A stretch of 12,136 nt of DNA, from the NCBI GenBank assembly GCA_001304365.1, contig LJNA01000029.1:1-12136 (forward strand), written 5' to 3'. The position numbers and the translations under genes are program-made. The stretch's first letter is position 1. Each line of letters starts with the position of its first letter. This DNA is from Syntrophobacter sp. DG_60. Its GTDB lineage: Bacteria > Desulfobacterota > Desulfofervidia > Desulfofervidales > DG-60. The notes below the pieces were generated by a model, which saw nothing but the letters and a program-made list of their open reading frames with translations, did no database searches and was not told where the DNA came from. Positions 5,658 through 12,136 of the stretch are shown one piece after another.

Positions 5658-6483
5658 ACTATTAAGGCAATATGGCTTAAGGCCTAAAAAGAAGTTAGGT
5701 CAGCATTTTCTTATCAATCCATTTACAGCAAAGCAAATAGTAGATGCAGCAGGCATTAATTCAGTTGATATAGTAATAGAGATTGGGGCAGGGCTAGGTG
5801 CCCTTACCATTCCTTTGTCAAAAAAAGCAAAAAAAGTAGTGGCCATTGAATATGACCAAAAATTGGCGGATGCCCTTAAAAAGGAGATTGAAAAAATAGG
5901 TATTAAAAATGTAGATATCTGGTTAGGTGATGCATTAAAATTTGATTATTACAATATTGCTAAAAGATATGATAAAAAGATAGAAATTGTTGGGAACCTT
6001 CCTTATTATATTAGTGGGCCACTGCTTTTTCTCTTCTTAAAGAACAGAGAAAGCGTGTCAGGAATCAGTATCATGTTGCAAGAAGAGGTGGTAAGACGCC
6101 TAATAGCAAGACCGGGTTGCAAAGATTATGGTATTTTAGCAATTGTCTTTAATTTATTTGCAAAAATAGAAAATCTATTACATCTATCACCAGAAAGTTT
6201 TTATCCGGTGCCAAAAGTGGGATCTGATGTCATAAAAATTATTTGGAAAGAAGGAAAAATATTAAGTGAGGCTGAAGAAAATGGATTTATTAGTTTCCTA
6301 AAGGCTGCATTTTCTCAAAGACGAAAAACCATCTACAATTCCTTAAGGCAGAAAGTCATAATGCCTCAAGAGCGGCTTAAGACAATATTAGATGATTTTT
6401 CTGTTTCTAATTTGCGTCCTGAGCAGATAGCACCCCTTGTTTATCTGAAGATGTATAAAATATTTAGAGCATTTTTAGCTTGA
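5641..6483 (+). CDS. rsmA: 16S rRNA dimethyladenosine transferase RsmA (KsgA)
   Basis: From the ATG at 5641 the product has 280 residues, a normal length. It dimethylates two adjacent adenosines near the 3' end of 16S rRNA (A1518 and A1519 in E. coli numbering) late in 30S assembly. Visible motifs are KKKLGQHFL (residues 16-24), the SAM-binding EIGAGLGALT (47-56), GDAL (Asp97), the catalytic NLPYYIS (119-125) and FYPVPKVGS in the C-terminal lobe. The frame is open further back to TTG 5614 and ATG 5617, but the extra residues read as the tsaD tail in another frame. With the 5641 start the gene overlaps tsaD by 17 bases, suggesting coupled translation; neither start has a clear ribosome-binding site. 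Confidence 0.95.
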   Translation: MVTLHRLLRQYGLRPKKKLGQHFLINPFTAKQIVDAAGINSVDIVIEIGAGLGALTIPLSKKAKKVVAIEYDQKLADALKKEIEKIGIKNVDIWLGDALKFDYYNIAKRYDKKIEIVGNLPYYISGPLLFLFLKNRESVSGISIMLQEEVVRRLIARPGCKDYGILAIVFNLFAKIENLLHLSPESFYPVPKVGSDVIKIIWKEGKILSEAEENGFISFLKAAFSQRRKTIYNSLRQKVIMPQERLKTILDDFSVSNLRPEQIAPLVYLKMYKIFRAFLA

Positions 6484-6508
6484 TTATTTTGAAATAGTAT
6501 TTTATATA
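6480..6508 (+). promoter_or_regulatory. Weak promoter candidate for the nucleotidyltransferase gene
   Basis: TTGATT (6480-6485), 17 bases, TATATA (6503-6508), only 10 bases before the ATG at 6519. It would give an almost leaderless message, consistent with the missing ribosome-binding site. The boxes are imperfect and the region is AT-rich, so chance occurrence is likely enough to keep confidence low. Confidence 0.3.
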
Positions 6509-6518
6509 TGGTTTTGTA

Positions 6519-6944
6519 ATGTCAAATAAGAGGAGGGATTTTCTAAAACAGCTCTGTAAAGACTTTGGTATAGATATCCTTTATGTATTTGGCAGTCGGG
6601 CGAAACAAGTAAGAGATTGGATAGCAGGAAAAGGAGAAATTATCTCCTCTGCTTCCTCAGATGTGGATATTGGGGTAAGACTACTGCCTGGAAGACGCCT
6701 TAGATTTAAAGAAAAGACATCTCTAGTCATAGCCTTAGAGGATTTTCTAGGTATAAATAAATTAAATTTAGTGGTTATTCCAGAAGCCGACCCCTTCTTG
6801 GCCGCTAATATCATCTATGGGGAAAGATTATTTTTCCGCAATGAATATGAAGCAGATGAATATGAGCTCTATATCTTGAGGAGGGCAGGGAACTTGCCCT
6901 TGCTTGAAAAGGAAAGACCCGAGTTTATCTTTGGGAAAAATTGA
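6519..6944 (+). CDS. Nucleotidyltransferase-domain protein (MNT/Pol-beta type), third Asp is Asn
   Basis: The product has 141 residues. It has the GSRA motif (residues 25-28) and SDVDIGV with Asp48 and Asp50, the first two metal-binding residues of Pol-beta-type nucleotidyltransferases. About 20 residues (KQVRDWIAGKGEIISSASS) separate the two motifs, longer than in minimal MNT proteins. The third acidic position, normally in a VDLV-type strand, reads LNLVV with Asn83. The C-terminus (ADEYELYILRRAGNLPLLEK) matches the tail seen in stand-alone members of COG1708/COG1669. Such proteins often work as antitoxins to HEPN toxins by adenylylating them, but no HEPN gene is adjacent. The start has no ribosome-binding site; an AGGAGGG at 6530-6536 lies inside the gene with no start codon after it. 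Confidence 0.8.
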   Translation: MSNKRRDFLKQLCKDFGIDILYVFGSRAKQVRDWIAGKGEIISSASSDVDIGVRLLPGRRLRFKEKTSLVIALEDFLGINKLNLVVIPEADPFLAANIIYGERLFFRNEYEADEYELYILRRAGNLPLLEKERPEFIFGKN

Positions 6945-7015
6945 TATGGGGAAAAGGGCCTTTTTTAAGATAGCAGTATATCGGTCCAGATTATGCAAAT
7001 AGCAACGTTGTTTAC

Positions 7016-7034
7016 TCTGGGGCTTTGCCCCAGA
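7016..7034. repeat. REP-like perfect hairpin before the second lipoprotein gene
   Basis: TCTGGGGC-TTT-GCCCCAGA is a perfect 8-base stem with a 3-base loop and continues into GACCCC. GC-rich elements of the form GGGGCTTTGCCCC recur in many bacterial genomes as intergenic palindromes. It ends 16 bases before the ATG at 7051, where a ribosome-binding site would be expected. There is no T-run, so it is not a classical terminator. Confidence 0.55.
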
Positions 7035-7050
7035 CCCCAATTTGCCCAAA

Positions 7051-7632
7051 ATGGAATTCATTTTTAAAACAAAGAATAAGTTAATCTTTAATGTAAACCC
7101 AAATTATTGGATACTTTGGGTTCAGGTTTTATTTTTTCTCATCTTTGCAACAGCTTGTGGGGGGAAACCTAAGCCCAATTTTATATTTCCTGAAACACTC
7201 CCCAATCTTTACCTTATTAAACTTATTAAGGGTAAAAAAGCCATAGAGGAGATAAATAAGTTACATGGCAAGCAGATTCATATAGAAAATGGATTTATTG
7301 CCTATTATAGAGGCAGCTATGAACAGGGGAATTGGAGGGAATCCACTATCTGGCTGTCTGAAGCAGATAATGAACAAATGGCTCTTAAACAGACTAAAAT
7401 CATGATGGACAGGATAAAGGATAATCCTAAGACACCATTTCACCATTTCAAAGAAAGAACTAGTGAAGAGATAAAGGTATACACCTTTTGGGGTATGGGG
7501 GGAGCCCATGCTGTTTTTCAAAAGGGAAAGCAGGTTTATTGGATAAGTGCTACAGAGGATGTCTTTGAGCCTGTTTTAAGGGCAATGCTTAAGACAGCTA
7601 GAAAATTTTCAAGAAAGCAAGATGGGAATTAA
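7051..7632 (+). CDS. Lipoprotein of unknown function
   Basis: From the ATG at 7051 the product has 193 residues; a TTG three codons earlier is also possible. A 20-residue polar lead is followed by a hydrophobic stretch (ILWVQVLFFLIF, residues 21-32) and an ATAC lipobox with Cys36, so it should be a lipoprotein, though the leader is unusually long. The mature part is mixed alpha/beta with NGFIAYYRGSYE, a STIWLSEADNEQMA segment, the aromatic YTFWGMGGAHAVFQKGKQVY strand region and an amphipathic C-terminal helix. The family is not recognised. No ribosome-binding site is visible and a strong hairpin lies just upstream. It overlaps the universal stress gene by 11 bases, so the two are probably co-transcribed. 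Confidence 0.75.
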   Translation: MEFIFKTKNKLIFNVNPNYWILWVQVLFFLIFATACGGKPKPNFIFPETLPNLYLIKLIKGKKAIEEINKLHGKQIHIENGFIAYYRGSYEQGNWRESTIWLSEADNEQMALKQTKIMMDRIKDNPKTPFHHFKERTSEEIKVYTFWGMGGAHAVFQKGKQVYWISATEDVFEPVLRAMLKTARKFSRKQDGN

Positions 7633-8068
7633 AAGTATCTTAGTACCAACAGATTTTTCTAAATGTTCTGAGGCTGCCCTAAAGTATGCATTATACCTAG
7701 CTGAAAAGTTTGAGGCTGAAGTAGTGGTGTTAAATGTGATTAATCAGAGTCATTTGGCTAGTCTGAGGCGTATTTCTTCTCTTCCTAATGAAGAAATAAG
7801 TAAAAATGTATGGATGAGACATAAAGAGGAGTTAAAAAAATTCTTGGGTGAGAAGATCCATGGAGTTAGGTATCTTATAGTGGAAGGAGTACCCTTTCAA
7901 GAGATTGCAAAAAAAGCCAGGGAACTAGCCGTTGACCTCATTGTTATGGGTGGTTATGGCCGTATGGGACAAGAGGATCTAGAGCGTATCTTTTTTGGTA
8001 GTACAGCCGAGAAGGTAGTAAGGCTTCTGCCTTGCCCCATACTTTGTGTTCCTAGTGAAAAGGCTTAA
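7622..8068 (+). CDS. Universal stress protein, UspA family, ATP-binding type
   Basis: The product has 148 residues and one Usp domain. It begins IKSILVPTDFSKCSEAALKY, with Asp11 at the conserved nucleotide-contact position, and contains DLIVMGGYGRMG. Gly113-x2-Gly116-x9-Gly126-Ser127 fits the G-2x-G-9x-G(S/T) ATP-binding signature, so this belongs to the ATP-binding branch. The final strand is CPILCVP. These cytoplasmic proteins act in survival under stress or growth arrest; the exact partner is unknown. The start lies inside the lipoprotein gene, with only a weak AGAAAGCAAG before it. The gene is convergent with dnaK. Confidence 0.92.
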   Translation: MGIKSILVPTDFSKCSEAALKYALYLAEKFEAEVVVLNVINQSHLASLRRISSLPNEEISKNVWMRHKEELKKFLGEKIHGVRYLIVEGVPFQEIAKKARELAVDLIVMGGYGRMGQEDLERIFFGSTAEKVVRLLPCPILCVPSEKA

Positions 8069-8073
8069 AAAAT

Positions 8074-8203
8074 AAGTAATTATTCAGCCACAGATTTACG
8101 CTGATTACTTTACATGATTCATGATTCGACATATCCTGTATCATTCGGTTTTAAAGCTATCTGTGTGAATCCGCGGCTAAAATAGCTATGAAAATAATTA
8201 CTT
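8074..8203. repeat. Long imperfect inverted repeat between uspA and dnaK, MITE/REP-like
   Basis: Outer arms AAGTAATTATT (8074-8084) and AATAATTACTT (8193-8203) are perfect complements. Inner arms at 8086-8105 (AGCCACAGATTTACGCTGAT) and 8159-8178 (ATCTGTGTGAATCCGCGGCT) pair at 17 of 20 positions as RNA, counting G-U. The about 53-base centre contains ATGATTCATGATTCG. Elements beginning AGCCACAGATTTAC..GATTA recur in many bacterial genomes. The right outer arm contains the dnaK stop codon (8198-8200). It could also serve as a bidirectional terminator for the convergent genes. Confidence 0.7.
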
Positions 8204-10078
8204 TTCTTTGTACTCTGCATCAATTACATCTTCCCCTTTATCCTTGCCTGCAGTAGGAGGAGGTGCTCCTGTGTCTGTAGCCTGTTGATAGGCCTGGGAA
8301 CTGAGTGAGTAAGCAGCCTGTTGAAGATCATTCATCAATGTCTTAAGGCGGTCAGCGGGTGCATTTTCTTTAATAGCTTGCCTAATGTCTTGAATAATTT
8401 GTTCACAGCGACTCCTATCATCAGCAGGGGCCTTGTCTCCCAGTTCTTTTAAGGTCTTTTCCACCTGATAAGCAAGGTTATCTGCTTGATTTCTTACCTC
8501 AATTTCTTCTTTACGGTGTTTATCTTCTTCGGCATACACCTCTGAGTCTTTTACCATCCGGTCTACTTCGCCTTTATCTAAGGTGGATGCCCCGCTGATA
8601 GTAATTCTTTGTTCCTTCTGGGTGTCTGTGTCCTTGGCCACTACATTTAAAATGCCATTCACATCAATGTCAAATGTGACTTCAATACGTGGAATACCAC
8701 GTGGTGCAAATCTAATACCCTCTAATCTAAAGGTCCCTAGTCGGCGATTATCTGCAGCCATTGGCCTTTCACCCTGAAGCACCACAATATCTACTGCTGA
8801 TTGATTATCCTCTGCCGTGGTAAAAATCTGGCCGCGTTTTACAGGGATAGTGGTATTGCGTTCTATTACCCTGGTCATTACCCCACCTAATGTTTCTACC
8901 CCTAGAGAGAGTGGACTAACGTCCAGTAATACTACTTCCTTTACCTCACCTTGTATAATGCCTGCTTGGATAGCTGCCCCTAAGGCTACTGCCTCATCTG
9001 GATTGATGGTCTTGTTTGGTTCTTTATTAAAGAAATCTTTAACCAATTTTTGGACAGCCGGGATGCGGATACTCCCTCCTACTAACAATATCTCGTTAAT
9101 ATCTGGTGGAGAAAGCTTGGCATCAGACACAGCTTGTTTTACTGGGCCAAGGCATCTTTGAATCAAATTGGCTGTTAATTGCTCAAATTTAGCCCTTGTT
9201 AGCTTCATTTGCAGGTGCTTAGGGCCACTGGCATCGGCCGTGATAAAGGGGAGGTTTATCTCTGTTTCTAAAACAGAAGAAAGTTCACATTTGGCCTTTT
9301 CTGCTGCCTCATAAAGGCGTTGTAGTGCCTGACGATCCTGCCTTAGGTCAATTCCATAATCCTTCTTAAATTCATCAGCCAACCAATCTACAATGCGTTT
9401 GTCAAAATCATCGCCTCCCAAATGGGTATCTCCAGAAGTAGCCATAACCTCACATACCCCTTCTCCTACCTCTAAAATAGAGACATCAAATGTACCTCCA
9501 CCGAGATCGAATACTAAAATTTTCTCATTCTTCTGACGGTCAACCCCATAGGCCAGGGCCGCTGCTGTAGGTTCATTAATGATCCTTAATACATTTAGAC
9601 CTGCTATCTTTCCCGCATCTTTGGTGGCCTGCCTTTGGGCATCATTAAAATATGCAGGTATGGTGATTACTACATCCTTTATTTTTTCTCCTAGATTGGA
9701 AGAGGCATCATCGACCAACTTACGCAGGACCATAGCAGAAATCTCTTCTGGCGCATAAAGCTTGCCATTCATTTCAAACCTAACAGCATTATTATCCCCC
9801 TGCACTACTTTATAAGAGACAATCTTCATCTCTTGGTCTACTTCTCCCCAACGACGTCCAACAAATCTCTTAGTTGAATAAATGGTATGCTCTGGATTAA
9901 GGATAGCCTGACGTTTGGCCACTTGTCCTACTAAGCGCTGACCATCTTTGGTAAAGGCCACTACTGAAGGGGTCAACCTTGATCCTTCTGCATTGTTGAT
10001 GATCTTGGGTTTTCCTCCTTCAATTACAGAAATAGCAGAAAGTGTAGTACCTAAATCAATTCCTACTGGCTTTGCCAT
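8198..10078 (-). CDS. dnaK: Chaperone protein DnaK (Hsp70)
   Basis: From the ATG at 10078 the product has 626 residues, full length. It is an ATP-driven chaperone acting in the cytoplasm with DnaJ and GrpE. Marks include GIDLGTT (residues 6-12), [36 protein letters not shown], the interdomain linker [12 protein letters not shown], the substrate-binding domain with [13 protein letters not shown], a helical lid, and a C-terminal [10 protein letters not shown] in place of a typical EEVD-like end. The phosphate loop reads GTTLSAIS instead of the usual GTTNSCVA. The frame is open five codons further to a TTG, but those codons contain the GGAGG ribosome-binding site (10087-10091). No dnaJ, grpE or hrcA is nearby and no CIRCE element is visible. 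A CACCCCTTGCC block upstream on the reverse strand faintly resembles a sigma32 -35 box. Confidence 0.97.
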   Translation of the reverse strand: MAKPVGIDLGTTLSAISVIEGGKPKIINNAEGSRLTPSVVAFTKDGQRLVGQVAKRQAILNPEHTIYSTKRFVGRRWGEVDQEMKIVSYKVVQGDNNAVRFEMNGKLYAPEEISAMVLRKLVDDASSNLGEKIKDVVITIPAYFNDAQRQATKDAGKIAGLNVLRIINEPTAAALAYGVDRQKNEKILVFDLGGGTFDVSILEVGEGVCEVMATSGDTHLGGDDFDKRIVDWLADEFKKDYGIDLRQDRQALQRLYEAAEKAKCELSSVLETEINLPFITADASGPKHLQMKLTRAKFEQLTANLIQRCLGPVKQAVSDAKLSPPDINEILLVGGSIRIPAVQKLVKDFFNKEPNKTINPDEAVALGAAIQAGIIQGEVKEVVLLDVSPLSLGVETLGGVMTRVIERNTTIPVKRGQIFTTAEDNQSAVDIVVLQGERPMAADNRRLGTFRLEGIRFAPRGIPRIEVTFDIDVNGILNVVAKDTDTQKEQRITISGASTLDKGEVDRMVKDSEVYAEEDKHRKEEIEVRNQADNLAYQVEKTLKELGDKAPADDRSRCEQIIQDIRQAIKENAPADRLKTLMNDLQQAAYSLSSQAYQQATDTGAPPPTAGKDKGEDVIDAEYKEK

Positions 10079-10155
10079 CTTTTTTTCCTCCAAAAAAGAT
10101 TAATTTTTATATATTAAATAAGTACACCTATTGGAATTGGCAAGGGGTGTTTGTA

Positions 10156-10184
10156 TTGACACCTAGCTGAAATTTAGCTATATC
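10156..10184 (+). promoter_or_regulatory. Promoter of the DUF169 gene with a palindrome in the spacer
   Basis: TTGACA (10156-10161, perfect), 17 bases, TATATC (10179-10184), 8 bases before the ATG at 10193. The spacer contains TAGCT-GAAATTT-AGCTA (10164-10180), an inverted repeat reaching the -10 box and well placed as an operator. The message would be leaderless or nearly so. Confidence 0.55.
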
Positions 10185-10192
10185 CAAAGATA

Positions 10193-10903
10193 ATGAAAAA
10201 TAACCGTGAAATTTCAGAAATATTAAGAAAATACTTGGAATTAGAATTCCTTCCAGTGGGTATAAAATTGATTTTTGATCGGGAGGAAGTCCCTAAGCAA
10301 GGACGCCCCAAAAAGGCCCTTAGAAGCTATTGTCATGCTGTAATGCTTGCCTCTAAGGGAAGTCGTATCCTTGTTTTAAGGGAGGACATTGCATGTCAAT
10401 ATGGTGCCGCAATACTGGGCCTTCGTGATTATACTGATGAAATGCTTAGCGGGAAGTCACAATATGCAGAAGGTGCCTTTGGAAGCCCTGAAGCAGCAAA
10501 GAATGCCGTTGTAGGTGGGTATAGGGTTAAAACAGGCACTAAGGCTATACTCCTTTCGCCATTGGCTGAAGCAGATGAAGACTATCAAATTATTTTAATT
10601 CCCATAACACCAGAACAGGCTATGCTTTTTTTAATGGCATACAATTATAAAATTGGTAGCACAATAGAGATCTTGATGAAGGCCTCGGGCCTTCAGGCAT
10701 TTTGCCGGGATTGTACGGCCTATCCACTTTTGACAGAAAACATAAACTTTTCAATAGTGGCAGTGGGAGATCGATTGAGATCTGGTTTACCTCCCCAATA
10801 TATATTGACAGGAATACCTAAGGAGAAAGTCTCAGAAATGGCTGAAAATCTAGAGATCATGGGGCAGAAACTCATTTCCAGATACAGATCTTTAATTAAG
10901 TGA
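10193..10903 (+). CDS. DUF169 family protein (COG2043)
   Basis: The product has 236 residues. It fits the DUF169 pattern: an N-terminal LRKYLELEFLPVGIKLIFDR segment, RSYCHAVMLASKG (Cys47), DIACQYGAAILGL (Cys68), a central beta-rich part, and a C-terminal CRDCTAYPLL (Cys171, Cys174) followed by VGDRLRSGLP. The four cysteines could bind metal or an iron-sulfur cluster, but the biochemical role of the family is not established. Such genes are common in anaerobes and methanogens. There is no ribosome-binding site; the promoter leaves almost no leader. It diverges from dnaK and its stop (10901-10903) directly touches the stop of the reverse-strand methyltransferase gene. Confidence 0.85.
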   Translation: MKNNREISEILRKYLELEFLPVGIKLIFDREEVPKQGRPKKALRSYCHAVMLASKGSRILVLREDIACQYGAAILGLRDYTDEMLSGKSQYAEGAFGSPEAAKNAVVGGYRVKTGTKAILLSPLAEADEDYQIILIPITPEQAMLFLMAYNYKIGSTIEILMKASGLQAFCRDCTAYPLLTENINFSIVAVGDRLRSGLPPQYILTGIPKEKVSEMAENLEIMGQKLISRYRSLIK

Positions 10904-11536
10904 TTATATTTCATCTTTTCTAAATAACACCCATTGATTGACTTCGTCATAGATAATCTTAAATCTTTTGATATTTGCTTTGTGCATTAATTCTTTTAAT
11001 GCCTTCGGATTAAATTTTCTTCTCCTTTCTTCTACATTTTCTTCCCAATCGTCATAGATTTCTTTAATCTCTTTGGCAACCCTTCTTTTTAAAGCCAATT
11101 TGCCAAATCCTCCGCCTACCATAGCCTTACCATCAAGCTTAAGCACACGGTGGATTTCCCTTATGCCCTCAGCCTTATTCTCCCAGAAGAAAAGAGATCC
11201 ACGACTTATGCTCATGTCAAATATTTTGTCCTTAAATGGTAGATGTGCTGCGTTACTACAAACCCATTTAATTTTGTGTGAAATTGTGGTCCAATCTTCC
11301 TTTTGTCTCAGGAGTTCTTTTGCTATCATTAAGGCCTCTATATTTGCATCCGTGCCTATTATTATTAAATTTGATTTTTTTGCTATTTGATAGGCCAAAA
11401 GCCCAGGGCCTGTGCCTATTTCCAGACATACGCCTTGGTTTATCTTAAGCTTATCTAACATCTGTTCTGCCACTACAGGGTAAATGGGTGCAAATATGGT
11501 ATGAGCAACCTGGGCAAATTTTTTGATGTCCATCAT
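10904..11536 (-). CDS. Class I SAM-dependent methyltransferase
   Basis: The product has 210 residues. It has a Rossmann-type methyltransferase core: motif I CLEIGTGPG (residues 37-45), GTDANIEALMIA after the second strand with Asp at the adenosine-ribose position, a motif around SNAAHLPFKDKIFDMSISRG, and EIHRVLKLDGKAMVGGGFG as post-motif region. The substrate cannot be told; members of this broad UbiE/COG2226-like group act on small molecules or cofactors. The ATG at 11536 overlaps the macro-domain stop as ATGA, so translation is coupled; a second ATG follows directly. It is the last gene of the queE-macro-methyltransferase run. Confidence 0.88.
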   Translation of the reverse strand: MMDIKKFAQVAHTIFAPIYPVVAEQMLDKLKINQGVCLEIGTGPGLLAYQIAKKSNLIIIGTDANIEALMIAKELLRQKEDWTTISHKIKWVCSNAAHLPFKDKIFDMSISRGSLFFWENKAEGIREIHRVLKLDGKAMVGGGFGKLALKRRVAKEIKEIYDDWEENVEERRRKFNPKALKELMHKANIKRFKIIYDEVNQWVLFRKDEI

Positions 11537-12060
11537 CCAGTCAATTTTTCCAATTCATTACAAAAGACCTCATATGTATCTTTCCCATAAAGACAAAATA
11601 TGACCCTTTCTAGCTGAGTTTCTCCCTTCAGGTATTCAATGGTTGCAGAAAGCATAACCTTAGCGGCGCGATCTTTAGGAAAACCAAAGATGCCTGTACT
11701 TATGGCTGGAAAGGCAATGCTCTTTAATCTGTATTTATCTGCCAATATTAGGCTGTTTGAAGTAGCCAATCTTAGCTTATTTTCTTCATCTCCTTCTCCT
11801 AAACGTGGTCCTACTGCATGTATTACATGTTTTGCCTTAAGCCTTCCTGCTGTGGTAATTACTGCCTCCCCTGCCTTAACCTTTCCAATCTTATTACACT
11901 CTTCCTTAATTACCTCCCCTCCTGCCTTAAGTATTGCACCTGCTACTCCGCCCCCCATAACCAAACTGGGCCCTGCTGCATTTACAATGGCCTCTGTATC
12001 TAGCTGGGTAATGTCTCCCTCCATTGATTCAATCTCTGTTTTTCCTGCCTTTGTCTTCAT
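11533..12060 (-). CDS. Macro-domain protein, Af1521-like ADP-ribose-binding or -hydrolysing
   Basis: The product has 175 residues, one macro domain. Visible marks are GDIT (Asp16), IVNAAGPSLVMGGGVAGAIL (residues 25-44), the AGEAVITTAGRL and KHVIHAVGP strands, and the phosphate loop STGIFGFP (121-128). Macro domains bind ADP-ribose, and many remove it from proteins or nucleic acids or hydrolyse O-acetyl-ADP-ribose. The usual NAAN is NAAG (Gly30) and the GGGVDGAIH Asp is Ala, closer to archaeal Af1521 (GGGVAYAI) than to E. coli YmdB. AAGGGGGTG precedes the ATG. The gene starts 1 base after the stop of the queE fragment and overlaps the methyltransferase by 4 bases, so all three share a transcript. 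Confidence 0.9.
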   Translation of the reverse strand: MKTKAGKTEIESMEGDITQLDTEAIVNAAGPSLVMGGGVAGAILKAGGEVIKEECNKIGKVKAGEAVITTAGRLKAKHVIHAVGPRLGEGDEENKLRLATSNSLILADKYRLKSIAFPAISTGIFGFPKDRAAKVMLSATIEYLKGETQLERVIFCLYGKDTYEVFCNELEKLTG

Positions 12061-12061
12061 G

Positions 12062-12136
12062 TTACACCCCCTTTTTTTCTCCCCAGATATATTTATGTAA
12101 CTGCAATTGTAGCCTTGCAGGCAAATGGTCAGCCAA
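12062..12136 (-). CDS. queE: Probable 7-carboxy-7-deazaguanine synthase QueE, C-terminal end (partial)
   Basis: Only the last 24 codons are inside the window; the gene begins beyond the right edge. The peptide LADHLPARLQLQLHKYIWGE then KKGV resembles the C-terminus of QueE radical-SAM enzymes, which end in a xRLQxQLHKxxW-type stretch. QueE makes the ring-contracted precursor of queuosine and other 7-deazaguanines. The identification rests on this short tail alone. The stop (12062-12064) is one base from the macro-domain start, so it is the upstream member of the operon. Confidence 0.6.
   Translation of the reverse strand: MADHLPARLQLQLHKYIWGEKKGV

Noticed and set aside
6945..6970. AAAAGGGCCTTTTTT after the nucleotidyltransferase as terminator
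   Set aside because: The complementary bases leave no room for a loop, so no stable hairpin can form.
8817..9161. Forward open frames inside dnaK
   Set aside because: Antisense shadows of a highly conserved gene with no start signals.
11639..12100. Forward open frame of 153 codons antisense to the macro-domain gene
   Set aside because: Composition (Ser, Pro, Leu-rich) is that of a shadow frame, and the reverse-strand macro domain is clearly real.

Overview
The window looks like part of the chromosome of a low-GC, Gram-negative-type bacterium. It carries two lipoproteins with signal peptides, a bacterial TsaD and RsmA pair, a DnaK with the long nucleotide-binding-domain loop typical of Gram-negative DnaKs, and near-consensus sigma70 promoters. 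A DUF169 protein, a thioredoxin-fold/HEAT protein, an archaeal-style HTH/zinc-ribbon regulator and a VapBC pair fit an anaerobic, possibly thermophilic Desulfobacterota-like lineage. That placement is inference; no rRNA gene is present to test it.

Left third (1-2578) is gene-poor. It starts with the C-terminal end of a NarL/FixJ-type response regulator. A 620-base stretch follows, with a phased array of TACTC half-sites and a palindrome. Next come a 98-residue GhoS-like small protein, a reverse-strand HTH/zinc-ribbon protein, and a lipoprotein with a bacterial Ig-like domain. Three same-orientation copies of a degenerate repeat of about 100-160 bases lie between these genes.

Middle (2579-8068): a reverse-strand thioredoxin-fold/HEAT protein that has lost its nucleophilic cysteine, and a reverse-strand vapBC module with a very strong promoter and a candidate operator. 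On the forward strand follow tsaD and rsmA (overlapping), a nucleotidyltransferase, a lipoprotein and a universal stress protein. tsaD and rsmA modify tRNA and 16S rRNA, so this block serves the translation machinery.

Right (8069-12136): a long imperfect inverted repeat separates convergent uspA and dnaK. dnaK diverges from a DUF169 gene whose promoter spacer contains a palindrome. The DUF169 gene abuts, stop to stop, a reverse-strand operon whose visible end is queE (partial), a macro-domain hydrolase gene and a SAM methyltransferase gene, joined by 1-base and overlapping junctions.

No tRNA, rRNA, CRISPR array, transposase or integrase was found. Several start codons were moved inward from the longest open frame because of ribosome-binding sites, promoters or family alignment; each entry gives the reason.
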